A stretch of 64,000 nucleotides of DNA, taken from Erythrobacter sp. SDW2 (lineage in GTDB: Bacteria; Pseudomonadota; Alphaproteobacteria; Sphingomonadales; Sphingomonadaceae). Made by a program: the position numbers and the translations under genes. The notes beneath the pieces are model-generated. The model saw nothing but the letters and a program-made list of their open reading frames with translations, ran no database searches and was not told where the DNA came from. The stretch covers positions 372,001 through 436,000 of the forward strand of contig NZ_CP090370.1 of NCBI RefSeq assembly GCF_021431965.1. Direction: 5' to 3'. Below, in pieces: positions 8,861-18,718 of this stretch. Numbering within the stretch: position 1 is the stretch's first letter; each line of letters opens with the position of its first letter.

Positions 8861-10024
8861 TTATCCATTTTCCGGATTATCGGCAAAAACCGCCAGCACG
8901 CGCTGTGCCACCTTCTCCATGGCGAAAACGCTCTCGAACAGCGCTCTCCCATTCGTGCCGACGGCTTTGCGTTGAACTGGCGGCATAGCGCACAGGTCTG
9001 ATAGGGCCGCCGCGACCGACGGGGGGCGGGTTTCGCAAACGAGGCCGGCACCTGCCCCGGATATTTCGAGATGGACCGCGACCTGGTCGGAAACGATGAC
9101 AGGGCGGCGACAGGCGCAAGCCTCGGCCACGACGACCCCGAAGTTCTCCTGATACGACGTCAGCGCCATCGCCTCGCAGCCGTAGAGCGCCCCCCATTTG
9201 GCCGCGCCTGTCAGCATGCCGGGCCAATGCACCTGCGATGCGATGCCCAACCGCGCCGCGCGATCGCGCAATGAAGCGACAAAACCGGCTTCACCCGGCC
9301 CGGCAATCACCAGCTGCCATTCGCCTCTGCCGCAAGCTTCGGCAAAGCCTTCGAGCAGGATTCCGATCCCCTTCTTGGGATGGATGCGACTGAGGAACAG
9401 GACATAGGGCGAATTCTCCACCGCAGGGACTTTCCCGCCGAAAGCAGCGTGCATCGCGTCACTCTCCGGCGGCGGCTCGCCTGTCCCGAATCCGACCACC
9501 TGTTCCCGCATCCCGGTCCAGCCGGGCCAGCTCTGCGCCGCCAGCATGCGTTCGCTCTCGGCGGTGAACAGCACGGCCCGCGCGCCGCGCAACAGGGGGC
9601 CCTCATTGATCCGGAACAGCTGGCGTTTGACCCATTCCTTGGTCGGCTGGAGTTCGCGAAACCACGGATCGAGCATCCCGTGGGGAAAGACCGCATAGGG
9701 CACGCCCGAACCGGGCAGGACCTGCCGCGCAGCCAGCGTTGCCGCATTCCACAATCCATCCACCACGATCCCGTCATAGTCGCCCGCGTGTTGCCGCAAC
9801 CACGCGATCGCGCGGGCGGGATAGAACCGTTTGGCGTCGCTTGCCCGGCCCATGGCGAAGACCGGCGAGGGACAGTCGGCGACCCATCGATCTTCCGGAG
9901 CATCAAGCGTCAGCAGATGCTGCTCATGGCCGCAAGAACGATAGGCATCGCCCAGTCTCAGAACGCCTTCGATGACCCCGCCCTTGGCCGGGTCGGCGTC
10001 GGCCACGACATGGAGAATTCTCAC
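8861..10024 (-). CDS. Glycosyltransferase family 4
   Basis: Probable retaining GT-B glycosyltransferase of 387 aa. The N-terminal Rossmann half starts RILHVVADADPAKGGVIEGV, and the acceptor-side motif VFPHGMLDPWFRE is typical of GT4 enzymes of surface polysaccharide clusters. The C-terminal nucleotide-sugar domain has FLSRIHPKKGIGILLEGF, WQLVIAGPGE and the E-x7-E-like region ALTSYQENFGVVVAEACAC. It starts with GTG at 10024, whose last bases overlap the stop of the polymerase-like gene. The donor and acceptor cannot be told from sequence. It sits mid-operon between the polymerase-like gene and the 116-aa gene. Confidence 0.88.
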   Translation of the reverse strand: MRILHVVADADPAKGGVIEGVLRLGDAYRSCGHEQHLLTLDAPEDRWVADCPSPVFAMGRASDAKRFYPARAIAWLRQHAGDYDGIVVDGLWNAATLAARQVLPGSGVPYAVFPHGMLDPWFRELQPTKEWVKRQLFRINEGPLLRGARAVLFTAESERMLAAQSWPGWTGMREQVVGFGTGEPPPESDAMHAAFGGKVPAVENSPYVLFLSRIHPKKGIGILLEGFAEACGRGEWQLVIAGPGEAGFVASLRDRAARLGIASQVHWPGMLTGAAKWGALYGCEAMALTSYQENFGVVVAEACACRRPVIVSDQVAVHLEISGAGAGLVCETRPPSVAAALSDLCAMPPVQRKAVGTNGRALFESVFAMEKVAQRVLAVFADNPENG

Positions 10025-11400
10025 TCGTGCGCCTTGGCGCGGCGACGGGCCATCGCCTTGCGCAACGGGGCAAACAAGGTGATGGATCGCCCCCCGGCCC
10101 GCATGGTCCAGGCCAGCAAGGTGAGCTGGAACGCCACGAAGATCCGCTCGCTCGAACCGAACGGGCTGAACAGCACCGACCACAACAGCGCCACCGCGCA
10201 ATAGGCGATCAAGGGAGCCAGCAATTCGTTGCGCTTGAGCAAGCTGTAGAGCGCGACAAACGGGATCGTCAGCACCCATAGCCAGAACAGGCCGCCAGCC
10301 AGGCCGGCCTCGACCCACGCCCCGAACAGATGGCTATGCGTCGGGATCAGCTGGACTTTGCCGCGTTCGGCTTGCAACACGGGCAGACCGTAGCGCACCT
10401 TCATCGCATGGTAGAGCCCTACGTAATAGGGGTCCTTGGCCCAACTTCCGTGCCCTATGACAGGCGAGTCGACAATCGCCTGGATGGAAACCAGGCTCTC
10501 CGCCCGTCCCCCCAGGATCAGCGGCACTTCGCCCGACGTCTGGTCGCGATATTTGACAAACGCATCGCGGCCCAGGAGCCCGTCTTCAACCGCTATCCCA
10601 TAGATGGTCGTTGCCCCGGTCGCGACCAGTATGCCGCCGACCAGCATGAAGACAAAGGTCCCCGGACTAAGGCGCCGCCGGAAGGCAGCGATGCGTGGGA
10701 TGAGCAAGGCGGCCACCAGCACCACCGCGGCGATGAACAGGGTGCCGAAGGCCGATCGGGCCGCCTGGAGCAACAGGAACAGCGACAGCGCAAGGAACAG
10801 CGCCGGGCCGAGATAGCGGAGTTTCGGGAATCCGAGCGTGGCGATGATCAGCACCCCGATGCTGACGAAAATCAGCGCGCGATCACGCCCGAACTTCCAT
10901 TCGTAACCGATGAATTCCTCCGGCACGCTGAAATAGGCCGCGATGCCCAGCCCCAGGGCGAAAGCAATGAAGTATGCCCGGCGGCGCGGCAGCCAGAGCC
11001 ACAACACCACCAGCTGGAGACCGAAGAAGCCGATCCTGGCCCAGCCACGCAGATAGTCGGCAGGCACCGAGCCGCGAATGAGGTCGGTCGCCACCTGGCC
11101 CGCCAGCCACAATGCCAGCAGGGCAAGGATCGGCCAGATCCGCTGCAACCTTTCCGCCGCGCCGGGCAAGGTCAGCAGCAGGACCAGCAACGGGGCCGCG
11201 AGCAGGTCCATCAGGAAAAGCTGCCCGACAAAGTCGAACACCACCAGTTGGCTGAGCGGGTAGAGGAACGCGAGGAAGAGCCACGGATCGAGCGTAACGA
11301 CACGTTGCACACCGGTTCGGGCGGGGCCAACGGGGACCGGGATTCTCGGCCCTGAGCTCGGCAAGGTGACCGGACCGGCTGATTTGCGCGCAAGACTCAT
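10021..11400 (-). CDS. O-antigen ligase/polymerase-like membrane protein
   Basis: Polytopic inner-membrane protein of 459 aa with about 10-12 hydrophobic segments. A long periplasmic loop (about residues 280-370, containing RDQTSGEVPLILGGRAESL and PTHSHLFGAWVEAGLAGGL) resembles the Wzy_C/O-antigen ligase pattern. The conserved His in THSHLFGAWVEAG before the final TM block is the usual functional residue in this superfamily. It would polymerise repeat units or ligate a glycan in the periplasm. It is flanked by 4-nt overlaps on both sides (ATGA with the upstream GT4, GTGA with the downstream one), so the three are co-translated. Polymerase and ligase cannot be told apart from sequence. Confidence 0.8.
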   Translation of the reverse strand: MSLARKSAGPVTLPSSGPRIPVPVGPARTGVQRVVTLDPWLFLAFLYPLSQLVVFDFVGQLFLMDLLAAPLLVLLLTLPGAAERLQRIWPILALLALWLAGQVATDLIRGSVPADYLRGWARIGFFGLQLVVLWLWLPRRRAYFIAFALGLGIAAYFSVPEEFIGYEWKFGRDRALIFVSIGVLIIATLGFPKLRYLGPALFLALSLFLLLQAARSAFGTLFIAAVVLVAALLIPRIAAFRRRLSPGTFVFMLVGGILVATGATTIYGIAVEDGLLGRDAFVKYRDQTSGEVPLILGGRAESLVSIQAIVDSPVIGHGSWAKDPYYVGLYHAMKVRYGLPVLQAERGKVQLIPTHSHLFGAWVEAGLAGGLFWLWVLTIPFVALYSLLKRNELLAPLIAYCAVALLWSVLFSPFGSSERIFVAFQLTLLAWTMRAGGRSITLFAPLRKAMARRRAKAHE

Positions 11401-12626
11401 GCACAGCGCTCCGCCAGGGCTTGTTCGATCGCTGCCGTGCATTGCGCCAGCAGGGCATCTTTCGACCAATGTTCGAGCGCGCGCGCGCGCGCGGCGCGGC
11501 CCAGGGCTGTGCGCCTCGCCGCGTCGCCAGCCAGCACCGCAATGGATGCGGCAAGTCCCGCGCTGTCGCCGGCCGGGACCACAATCCCGCAGCCCGCGAC
11601 TTCGGCAGCAAGCGATGTCCCTGCATCGGCCGTCGCCACCACCGGTCGCCCCGACGCCAGCATGTTGGCCAGTTTGGAGGGGAGGACCAGGTCGGCCGCC
11701 CCGGCGATCTGGGGCAGCAGGTGGATGTCGGCCATGTCGAGCAGATCGGGCAAGGCTTCGCGCGGCTGCAGCGGACGATAATGCAGGTTGGCGACCCCTG
11801 CGGCAGTATCTCTCACTTCGGCCACTGCCGGTCCTTCGCCACAAATGACGAAGTGCAGGTCCGTCATGTCCGCCATGGCCCGTGCCGTATCCAGAATGAT
11901 CCCGATCCCCTGCTTGCGTGCAAGATTGCCCGAATAGAGCGCGATGGTTCCCGGGGGCAAGCCAAGACTCTGTCGCATCCGCGCCCCGTTGGCCGCACCG
12001 GTACCAACTGACGGCTCGGCCCAGTTACGCAACTCGTGAAGGCCCCGATCATGGCCGCGCTTCTCGGCCAGCTTGCGCATCATGCCGGGAGCTATCGAGC
12101 TCACCCGGTCGAAACGTCGCAGCATGGACCGCTCGAAGCGCGTCCCGAACCCGGTGGCCCAGCCTGGAAGCAAGCCGGTCGCAAGTGCCGCTTCAACTTC
12201 GAAATCCTGCACATGCAGCCACGACAGGGCACCGCAACGTCGAGCCAGCCTGGTCGCCACGGGTGAGGCCAGCAGTGCAGGTGCAACCGCGATCACCGCA
12301 TCGGGCCGTACGTCACTCACGGCTTTGGCAATTCCCCGCGCGGCATTGACGGAGAAGCTGGCATAATGGACCAGCCGCTTCAGCCCTCCCGGGTCCGCCG
12401 GAACGTAATGCGGCACGCGCAGCACCCTTACGCCATTCTCGACCGACAACCGGAAACCGTCGCCGAACCCGTCGAACCGCTGCCACTGCGGATAGTAAGG
12501 CACCCCGCAGACGACCTGCACCCGATGCCCGCGCGCGGCCAGCGCCTCCGCCCAGCCCTGGGTGTAAGGCCCGATGCCGATCGGTTCCGGCGCGTAGTTG
12601 AGCCCGACGAGGCAGATGGAAGCCAT
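11397..12626 (-). CDS. Glycosyltransferase family 4, WcaI-like
   Basis: A 409-aa GT-B glycosyltransferase close to the WcaI type (colanic-acid-like biosynthesis). The N-terminus SICLVGLNYAPEPIGIGPYT and CGVPYYPQW are characteristic of that group. The donor-binding half has ALYSGNLARKQGIGIILDTA, LHFVICGEGPA and LPSKLANMLASGRPVVA. It is the first gene of the minus-strand polysaccharide operon, 158 bp from a divergent small gene. The product would be an exopolysaccharide or capsule-like glycan. The exact linkage is unknown, so I assign no symbol. Confidence 0.88.
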   Translation of the reverse strand: MASICLVGLNYAPEPIGIGPYTQGWAEALAARGHRVQVVCGVPYYPQWQRFDGFGDGFRLSVENGVRVLRVPHYVPADPGGLKRLVHYASFSVNAARGIAKAVSDVRPDAVIAVAPALLASPVATRLARRCGALSWLHVQDFEVEAALATGLLPGWATGFGTRFERSMLRRFDRVSSIAPGMMRKLAEKRGHDRGLHELRNWAEPSVGTGAANGARMRQSLGLPPGTIALYSGNLARKQGIGIILDTARAMADMTDLHFVICGEGPAVAEVRDTAAGVANLHYRPLQPREALPDLLDMADIHLLPQIAGAADLVLPSKLANMLASGRPVVATADAGTSLAAEVAGCGIVVPAGDSAGLAASIAVLAGDAARRTALGRAARARALEHWSKDALLAQCTAAIEQALAERCA

Positions 12627-12724
12627 GGCGTGCTATCCTTTGCGTGAGGGGGAAAATCCAGCCCCTACCGCATCTCGCGAGCCTTTATGCGCAGCGGATC
12701 AATTCTTGCAGGCGAAGGGAATTC

Positions 12725-12752
12725 TTGACCATTGTCCAATATAGGATAAGGT
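12725..12752 (+). promoter_or_regulatory. Possible sigma-70-type promoter for the small membrane protein gene
   Basis: TTGACC (12725-12730) is followed after 16 bp by TAAGGT (12747-12752), 31 bp before the ATG at 12784. The -35 is good and the -10 poor. The segment is AT-rich compared with its surroundings. This is position and consensus only. Confidence 0.35.
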
Positions 12753-12783
12753 TAAACACCTATCCCAATCTGGAGAGCGGGCA

Positions 12784-13017
12784 ATGAAGACGCTTCTGAC
12801 TGCTGCCACCGCCGCTGCAATGGTGCTCAGCGCTACGGCTGCGCAGGCCGCGACACGGCCTGAAGCCACGCGGCTGGCCCCGCCCGTCTCGCAAGCGAAC
12901 GACCTTGCCAACGAAACCGAAGAGGAGATTCCGCTGGGCCTCATCCTCGCCGGTCTGGGCGGGTTGATCGCAGTGCTGGTCTTTGCCGCCAGCAGCAACG
13001 GCAACAGCCCGCGCTGA
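12784..13017 (+). CDS. Small exported/membrane protein of unknown function
   Basis: 77 aa. Residues 1-22 form a signal peptide (MKTLLTAATAAAMVLSATAAQAA, with an AQA cleavage motif). A short acidic linker (NETEEEIPLG) leads to one transmembrane helix (GLILAGLGGLIAVLVFAASS) and a polar tail. No family is recognised, though proteins of this design are common beside exopolysaccharide genes in sphingomonads. It is a monocistronic unit between the two minus-strand polysaccharide genes, with its own possible promoter and a clear terminator. A role in polysaccharide export is only inference from location. Confidence 0.7.
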   Translation: MKTLLTAATAAAMVLSATAAQAATRPEATRLAPPVSQANDLANETEEEIPLGLILAGLGGLIAVLVFAASSNGNSPR

Positions 13018-13039
13018 GCGGGCCGAGCTGTCGAGAATG

Positions 13040-13070
13040 GCCGCTCCTTCGGGGGCGGCTTTCTTGTTTT
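13040..13070 (+). terminator. Rho-independent terminator
   Basis: Stem GCCGCTCC/GGGGCGGC with one G-U wobble, loop TTCG, then the T-rich tract TTTCTTGTTTT. It starts 22 bp after the stop of the small plus-strand gene. Confidence 0.85.
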
Positions 13071-13098
13071 CAGGGTCTGTGAAATCCGGTCCCGACTG

Positions 13099-14505
13099 TC
13101 AGAAAGCGCGGTCATGACGAAGCACCAGCACCGTCCGCAAAACTATGCCGAGGTCGCCCCACAGGCTCCAGTTGACGAGATACTCCAAGTCCGCCTGCAG
13201 GCGCTCTGACAGATCGCGTTCCTCATCGGTCGCCCCACGCAGGCCGCGCACCTGTGCCAGCCCCGTCAAGCCGGGCTTCAACGCATGGCGGTGCCAATAG
13301 CGCGAATCGACCTGCCAGAATGCCTTGTCTCCTGCGAGGCTCCCGGCCGCATGCGGGCGCGGACCCACGATGCTCATCTCGCCGCGCAGCACATTCACCA
13401 GCTGAGGCAGTTCGTCGATGCTGGTGCGACGCAGGAGCCCGCCGATCCGGGTCAACCGATCGTCGTCACGCCCGGTGGATCGGCAGCCGTCGGCATCCGT
13501 CTGTTGCACCTTCATCGAGCGGAATTTCAGCATCGGGAAGAAACGGTTGCCACGCCCGGTGCGCTGCTGCACGAACAGCACCGAACCGCGATCCTCGAGC
13601 CAGACCAGCATGGCCACGAGCAGCAGCAAGGGCGACAGCAGCAGCAATCCCCCCAGCGCCAGCGCGATATCGAACGCGCGCTTCATCGCCCGCGACCGCA
13701 GACCCAGGGGGCCGGCGCTGACAACCAGCGTTGTCACGTCCGCCATGTCATACCGGCGCACACCGAGCGCGCCGAGATCATGCGCCATCTCGCTGACAAT
13801 CTCCCCACGCACACCGCTCGCCTTGAGTGCCCAGGCCCAGTGCTCGCGCCTTTGCGACGGACAGCTTACCACGACTTCATCCTGATGGAGCAGCGCGTGC
13901 CCCAGACGGTCGAGCGCATGCGGATCCTCGGCGGTCGGATCGAGCCCGAGGCTTGCCGCATCGATGATGCGATTGGCTCCGATCTCGAGTTTTGGCCCGC
14001 CGTCGAGCACCAGCAGGCGATTGCGGACGAACCCCTGCCAGCGCCGCCGGACCATCGCTACAGCCAGCGCCCGCACGGCCACCATCATCCCGGCGGAAAG
14101 CGCGAGTCCGAGCGTCAGCGTGACGCGCGAGAAGGTCGCGCTGGTCTTGAGGTAGAAGGCCACGAAGGCCAACAGGGCCGCCGAGATCGCCAGTGCCAGC
14201 AACACGCGCACAGTGGCATAACGCCATTCGAGCAGGGTCCTGATCGAGTACGTGCCCTGGTACATGGCTATGGTCAGGAATATCGGCAACAACAGGTAGG
14301 CCTGGCGCATCGCCTGCGGGTCGGGCAGACGGCCGAGATACAGCTGGCCCGCCAGCAGGAACCCGGCAAGGATCAGCACCACATCGACCGCCACCAGCAT
14401 GAGATAGGCCCGCAGCCGGCGACGCTCGAGCGAAGGCGCGGGGGCGATCGCCAGAGTCGGCGCGGCTTTCGCGGTGCCATGCTCGGCTTTGGCGGGCGCA
14501 TTCAC
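13099..14505 (-). CDS. Polyprenyl-phosphate sugar-1-phosphate transferase (WcaJ-like)
   Basis: Initiating enzyme of exopolysaccharide synthesis, 468 aa. It moves a hexose-1-phosphate from a nucleotide sugar to undecaprenyl phosphate in the inner membrane. Four to five N-terminal TM segments (about residues 30-150) are followed by a cytoplasmic Rossmann-like region and the C-terminal bacterial sugar transferase domain from MKRAFDIALALGGLLLLSP. That domain has VLFVQQRTGRGNRFFPMLKF, SIDELPQLVNVLRGEMSIVG and KPGLTGLAQVRG. This is the typical exopolysaccharide polyprenyl glycosylphosphotransferase layout. It very likely supplies the primer for the glycan assembled by the neighbouring operon. The substrate sugar (glucose or galactose) is not determinable. 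Confidence 0.92.
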   Translation of the reverse strand: MNAPAKAEHGTAKAAPTLAIAPAPSLERRRLRAYLMLVAVDVVLILAGFLLAGQLYLGRLPDPQAMRQAYLLLPIFLTIAMYQGTYSIRTLLEWRYATVRVLLALAISAALLAFVAFYLKTSATFSRVTLTLGLALSAGMMVAVRALAVAMVRRRWQGFVRNRLLVLDGGPKLEIGANRIIDAASLGLDPTAEDPHALDRLGHALLHQDEVVVSCPSQRREHWAWALKASGVRGEIVSEMAHDLGALGVRRYDMADVTTLVVSAGPLGLRSRAMKRAFDIALALGGLLLLSPLLLLVAMLVWLEDRGSVLFVQQRTGRGNRFFPMLKFRSMKVQQTDADGCRSTGRDDDRLTRIGGLLRRTSIDELPQLVNVLRGEMSIVGPRPHAAGSLAGDKAFWQVDSRYWHRHALKPGLTGLAQVRGLRGATDEERDLSERLQADLEYLVNWSLWGDLGIVLRTVLVLRHDRAF

Positions 14506-14597
14506 GGTCGGTCTGGTTCCTGTATCCGGGACTAGAACCGGACACTCCCTAGGTAGAACAACCTAACCGTTATGTAAAAGATTGGTCAATCAATCCT

Positions 14598-15635
14598 TCA
14601 ACGTGTCCCGACCAAGGACGCATGGCTGGCTATTTCGGCCAGCTCCTGTGCCAGCAGCATTTCGGCGGACTGGCTGTTGCCCAGAAGGTTGCGATGCAGC
14701 GCGGTGACCCGGGCAACCAGCCGGTCGAGCCGCTTGCCGCGCCATATCTTCAATTGCTCGCGCAGGTCTCGCTCGTCTTTCCAGAAAATTCGCCGCGCCG
14801 CCTTTTCCGAATCGATCAGTCCGCCGATGTCGCTGCTCCGCCCCAGCCTTGCTGCCAGTTGTGCCAATTGTGCGGTCCGTCGTTCCACTGCGAGCGCGAC
14901 GGCCACGGCGTTGATGCCAAGCTCGCGCATTCGGGCGAGTTCGGCGGGGAGCCGCTTGACCTGCCCCGAGAGGGCCGCGTTGACGATCGGCATGAAGCCG
15001 TCTTCCTCGGTGGCAGCGCCAATCTCGTTCCAGGCGGCAGGATCTGCGGTCTTGGGCGCTTCGGGAGAGGCATCGAGATAGAGCGCGAGCTTGGTCACTT
15101 CGGACAGCGCCAGCCGCTGGTCGAGGGCCGATGCACGGGCGATCCTTTCCGCGAGGTCGCCGCTCAGTCGCACGCCTGCCGCATCGGCGAGATCGCGCAC
15201 CGTGCCGGTCATGCTGCGCAGGTCGGGAGGATAGAACATCGCCACCAATGCGTCGGGCCGCTTCTCCAGCAGCTTGGCGGTACGCGACTTGTCGGTTGCG
15301 CCCGAAGCGACAATCAGGACCGGGCAGGCTTCGCCCGAGCCAAGGAAGAAATTGCCCACCGCGTCGAGCAGTTCGTCTCCCGACGCTCGCACGAAGATGT
15401 GGCGGGCATCGCCGAACAGCGAAGTCGAGCGCGCCTCGTCCCCCAACAGCACGGGATCGCGTTTGAGCTCGGCCCCGGCGAGTTCCACTCGCTCACCGGC
15501 GTCGGGGAGCGCGGCACACACCGCATCCGCCGCGGCGGCCGCTCCCGATTCGTCGGGGCCGCAGAAGAAAAAGATCGAGCATTGCCGGGCGAACTTGCTC
15601 GCCGCCCCGGGAAAGTCACGCTGGGTTGCCTTCAT
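14598..15635 (-). CDS. holA: DNA polymerase III subunit delta
   Basis: Clamp-loader subunit of the replicative polymerase, 345 aa, which opens the beta clamp. The sequence shows the delta pattern: N-terminal FFFCGPDESGAAAAADAVCA (degenerate P-loop region of the AAA+ fold), VLIVASGATDKSRTAKLLEK, the LSGDLAERIARASALDQRLA helical region, and a C-terminal collar domain with KRLDRLVARVTALHRNLLG. The start overlaps the lptE stop as ATGA. The order leuS-lptE-holA is widely conserved in alphaproteobacteria and supports the call. It ends 92 bp before the sugar transferase gene. Confidence 0.93.
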   Translation of the reverse strand: MKATQRDFPGAASKFARQCSIFFFCGPDESGAAAAADAVCAALPDAGERVELAGAELKRDPVLLGDEARSTSLFGDARHIFVRASGDELLDAVGNFFLGSGEACPVLIVASGATDKSRTAKLLEKRPDALVAMFYPPDLRSMTGTVRDLADAAGVRLSGDLAERIARASALDQRLALSEVTKLALYLDASPEAPKTADPAAWNEIGAATEEDGFMPIVNAALSGQVKRLPAELARMRELGINAVAVALAVERRTAQLAQLAARLGRSSDIGGLIDSEKAARRIFWKDERDLREQLKIWRGKRLDRLVARVTALHRNLLGNSQSAEMLLAQELAEIASHASLVGTR

Positions 15636-16123
15636 TGCCCGTTGCGCAGGGTGAGCGAGATCCGGGTCACGATCTGGTCGGCCACTTCACCCGCCAGCCG
15701 CTCGAGGGCCGTCTGCTCGGCAGCGATCGTGGCGTACTCGCTGGACACAACGTCGATCCCTGCGTCAGAACCGGCGGTCGCGTCGAGCACGATCGAGCCG
15801 GTCGAAAGGTCGACCAGCTGGTAGCGTGCCCGCAGCGTACGCCGCTCACGCCCGATGGTGTCGTCGTTGAGCAGGCCGAGGCCCTCGAGATTGTCGTCGA
15901 GACGCACATCGAGGCGGTAACGCGGCGTTGCATTGCCCGCCGCCGAGAGCCGATCATTGAGGGCGTTGGCCATGAGCCACCCGGCGCGGCCCGGCATCGG
16001 TGCGACTTCAATGGCAGCGAGACCCTGGACGGCGGCATTGCCGTTTACCCCACCGGCATAGATCGGCTGCAATCCGCAACCGCCCAGCGCCAGCAATGCG
16101 ACCAAGAGCATCAGGGCGCGCAT
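15632..16123 (-). CDS. lptE: LPS-assembly lipoprotein LptE
   Basis: Outer-membrane lipoprotein of 163 aa that plugs LptD and helps insert LPS. A lipoprotein signal [20 protein letters not shown] carries the lipobox LGGC (Cys 16), followed by the GLQPIYAGG start typical of alphaproteobacterial LptE. The rest is a short alpha/beta domain (YRLDVRLDDNLEGLG, RARYQLVDLSTGSIVLDATA). Its ATG overlaps the leuS stop (TGATG) and its stop overlaps the holA start (ATGA), so the three are translationally coupled. LPS placement matches the several surface-glycan genes in the window. Confidence 0.9.
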   Translation of the reverse strand: MRALMLLVALLALGGCGLQPIYAGGVNGNAAVQGLAAIEVAPMPGRAGWLMANALNDRLSAAGNATPRYRLDVRLDDNLEGLGLLNDDTIGRERRTLRARYQLVDLSTGSIVLDATAGSDAGIDVVSSEYATIAAEQTALERLAGEVADQIVTRISLTLRNGQ

Positions 16124-18654
16124 CAGGTAACGATATTGACCAGCCGGTCGGGCACGACGATCACCTTGCGAACAGTGGCTCCATCGATCGAACGCTGAAC
16201 CTTCTCGCTGGCGAGCGCAAGGGCTTCGAGGTTTTCCCGGGGGCTTCCCTTGGGCGCGGTCAGCGTGTCGCGCAGCTTGCCCATATGCTGGACGGCGATG
16301 GTCACTTCATCCTCCACCAGCAGCGCCGGATCGACCTGGGGCCAGGTCGCTTCGGCGAGCAAGCCTGTGCCGCCAATCTTCGCCCAGGCCTCTTCGGCCA
16401 GGTGCGGCATCATCGGCGACAACATGTGCAGCATGCTGCGGATCGCCTCGGAGCGAGACGCCGATGGCGCCGCCTTGTCGATCGCGCTCGCAAGTTCGTA
16501 GAGCCGGGCCACCGCCTTGTTGAAACTCAGCGCCTCGATATCATCGGCGACCGCCGCGATGGTTTGATGCGTCTTGCGCGCGAGCGCCTTGTCCTCGCCC
16601 CCGGCCCCGGCATCGTGCTGGTCGCTGAGACGCCAGACTCGCTGGACGAAGCGCCAGCAGCCCTCGATCCCGGCTTCGGACCACGGCAGGTCGCGTTCGG
16701 GCGGGCTGTCGCTGAGCATGAACCAGCGCACCGCGTCGGCACCATAGCGATCCACCATCGTATCCGGGTCGACGACGTTCTTCTTCGACTTGGACATCTT
16801 GATGACCCGGCCGATCTCGACCGGCGCCCCGCCATCCTTGAGGCTCGCGCCTTCGCCGGTGCGGTTCACCTCCTCGGGCGAATAGAACACTTCGCGACCA
16901 TCCTCGCGGCGCGAATAGGTCTCGTGCGTCACCATCCCTTGCGTGAACAGCGAGGCGAAGGGCTCCCGGACATCGATCAGGCCGATATGGGCCAGCGCCC
17001 GGGTCCAGAAGCGGGCGTAGAGCAGGTGCAGGATCGCATGCTCGATGCCGCCGATATACTGCTCGACCGGCAGCCATCTGGCGACCTCGTCCTTGTCGAA
17101 CGGCTTGTCTGCCGGCTGGCTGGCGAAGCGCAGGAAGTACCAGCTCGAATCGACGAAAGTGTCGAGCGTGTCGGTTTCTCGGACAGCCGCCGCACCGCAA
17201 TCGGGACAGGTGGTGTGCTTCCACGTCGGGTGCCGCAGCAGCGGGTTGCCCGGGGTCCGGAAATCGACATCGTCGGGCAGGGTGACGGGCAGTTGTTCCT
17301 TGGGCACCGGCACCACGCCGCAGCCGCCATTTTCTTCTGGGCAATGGACGAAGGGGATCGGCGTGCCCCAGTAACGTTGGCGGCTGACCCCCCAGTCGCG
17401 CAGGCGCCAGACCGTCTTGCCCTGGCCGCGACCCTCGACCTCGATCCGCTTGATGATCTCGGCCTTGGCGTCCTCGACGCTCATGCCGTCGAGGAAGTCC
17501 GAATTGACGATCACCCCGTCGCCCGCCTCGGCCTGGCCAGAGAAGGGCTTGCCCGCTTCTTCGACGCTGGCCGCGACGACGCGCGGGATCGGCAGGCCGT
17601 ATTTGGTGGCGAAATCGAAGTCGCGCTGGTCGTGCCCCGGCACCGCCATGATCGCGCCGGTGCCGTAATCCATCAGCACGAAGTTGGCGATGAAGACCGG
17701 CAGATAAGCGCCGGTGAAGGGATGTTTCGCCCCGATGCCGGTGTCGAAACCCAGCTTCTCCGCCGTCTCCAGTTCGGCTGCGGTGGTGCCGCCCTTCTTG
17801 CACAGCTCGATGAACCTGGCGGCGTCGCAATTCTGCGCCGCCACGCCCTGCGCCACCGGATGGTCGGGCGCGACCGCGACGAAGCTCGTCCCGAAGATCG
17901 TATCGGGCCGCGTGGTATAGACTGGCAGCGCGTCGCCATTGGACAGGTCGAAGCTGAACTCCAGCCCTTGCGACTTGCCGATCCAGTTTTCCTGCATCAG
18001 GCGGACCTTGTCGGGCCAGTTGTCGAGGCTGCCGAGCCCTTCGAGCAGGTCTTCGGCAAAGTCGGTGATCTTGAGAAACCACTGCGCCAGCTTGCGCTTC
18101 TCGACCTCGGCGCCGCTGCGCCAGCCCTTGCCGTCGATCACCTGCTCGTTGGCGAGCACGGTCATGTCGACCGGGTCCCAGTTGACCTCGCTTTCCTTGC
18201 GGTAGACGAGGCCGGCCTTGTACAGATCGATGAACAGCGCCTGCTCGTGGCCGTAATAGTCCGGCTCGCAGGTCGCCAGCTCGCGGCTCCAGTCGAGCGC
18301 GAAGCCGAGGCGCTTGAGCTGCGATTTCATGTGTTCGATATTGGCGCGGGTCCAGCCGCCGGGGTGGACGCCCTTTTCCATCGCGGCATTTTCCGCCGGC
18401 ATGCCGAAGGCGTCCCAGCCCATCGGGTGGAGGACCTCGAACCCACGCATTTTCTTGTAGCGCGCCAGCACGTCACCCATGGTGTAATTGCGCACGTGGC
18501 CGACATGGATCCTTCCCGAAGGATAGGGAAACATCTCCAGCACGAAGCTCTTCGGCTTGTCCGAATTGCTGTCGGCGCGGAAGGCCCGCGCCTCGTCCCA
18601 GGCGGATTGCCAGCGCGCGTCGGCCTGGGCCGGATCGAAACGGGTGTCGCTCAT
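16123..18654 (-). CDS. leuS: Leucine--tRNA ligase
   Basis: Class I synthetase of 843 aa that charges tRNA-Leu. The HIGH-type motif is [17 protein letters not shown]. The CP1 editing domain spans about residues 220-420 ([21 protein letters not shown] is its Thr-rich discriminating loop). [13 protein letters not shown] is the KMSKS loop, and the C-terminus carries the anticodon-binding helical bundle. Length is normal for alphaproteobacteria. It lies 64 bp after the DUF3576 lipoprotein gene on the same strand, with no Leu-rich leader frame between them. Confidence 0.97.
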   Translation of the reverse strand: MSDTRFDPAQADARWQSAWDEARAFRADSNSDKPKSFVLEMFPYPSGRIHVGHVRNYTMGDVLARYKKMRGFEVLHPMGWDAFGMPAENAAMEKGVHPGGWTRANIEHMKSQLKRLGFALDWSRELATCEPDYYGHEQALFIDLYKAGLVYRKESEVNWDPVDMTVLANEQVIDGKGWRSGAEVEKRKLAQWFLKITDFAEDLLEGLGSLDNWPDKVRLMQENWIGKSQGLEFSFDLSNGDALPVYTTRPDTIFGTSFVAVAPDHPVAQGVAAQNCDAARFIELCKKGGTTAAELETAEKLGFDTGIGAKHPFTGAYLPVFIANFVLMDYGTGAIMAVPGHDQRDFDFATKYGLPIPRVVAASVEEAGKPFSGQAEAGDGVIVNSDFLDGMSVEDAKAEIIKRIEVEGRGQGKTVWRLRDWGVSRQRYWGTPIPFVHCPEENGGCGVVPVPKEQLPVTLPDDVDFRTPGNPLLRHPTWKHTTCPDCGAAAVRETDTLDTFVDSSWYFLRFASQPADKPFDKDEVARWLPVEQYIGGIEHAILHLLYARFWTRALAHIGLIDVREPFASLFTQGMVTHETYSRREDGREVFYSPEEVNRTGEGASLKDGGAPVEIGRVIKMSKSKKNVVDPDTMVDRYGADAVRWFMLSDSPPERDLPWSEAGIEGCWRFVQRVWRLSDQHDAGAGGEDKALARKTHQTIAAVADDIEALSFNKAVARLYELASAIDKAAPSASRSEAIRSMLHMLSPMMPHLAEEAWAKIGGTGLLAEATWPQVDPALLVEDEVTIAVQHMGKLRDTLTAPKGSPRENLEALALASEKVQRSIDGATVRKVIVVPDRLVNIVT

Positions 18655-18718
18655 GCGGTCCCTCTAGGGAATTTGCGCGATATTGGAAGCGTCGCGCACG
18701 CCTTGTTTCTCGAAAGAA

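Noticed and set aside
18655-18718. Leu-rich leader upstream of leuS
   Set aside because: Only 64 bp, without Leu codon runs or alternative hairpins.
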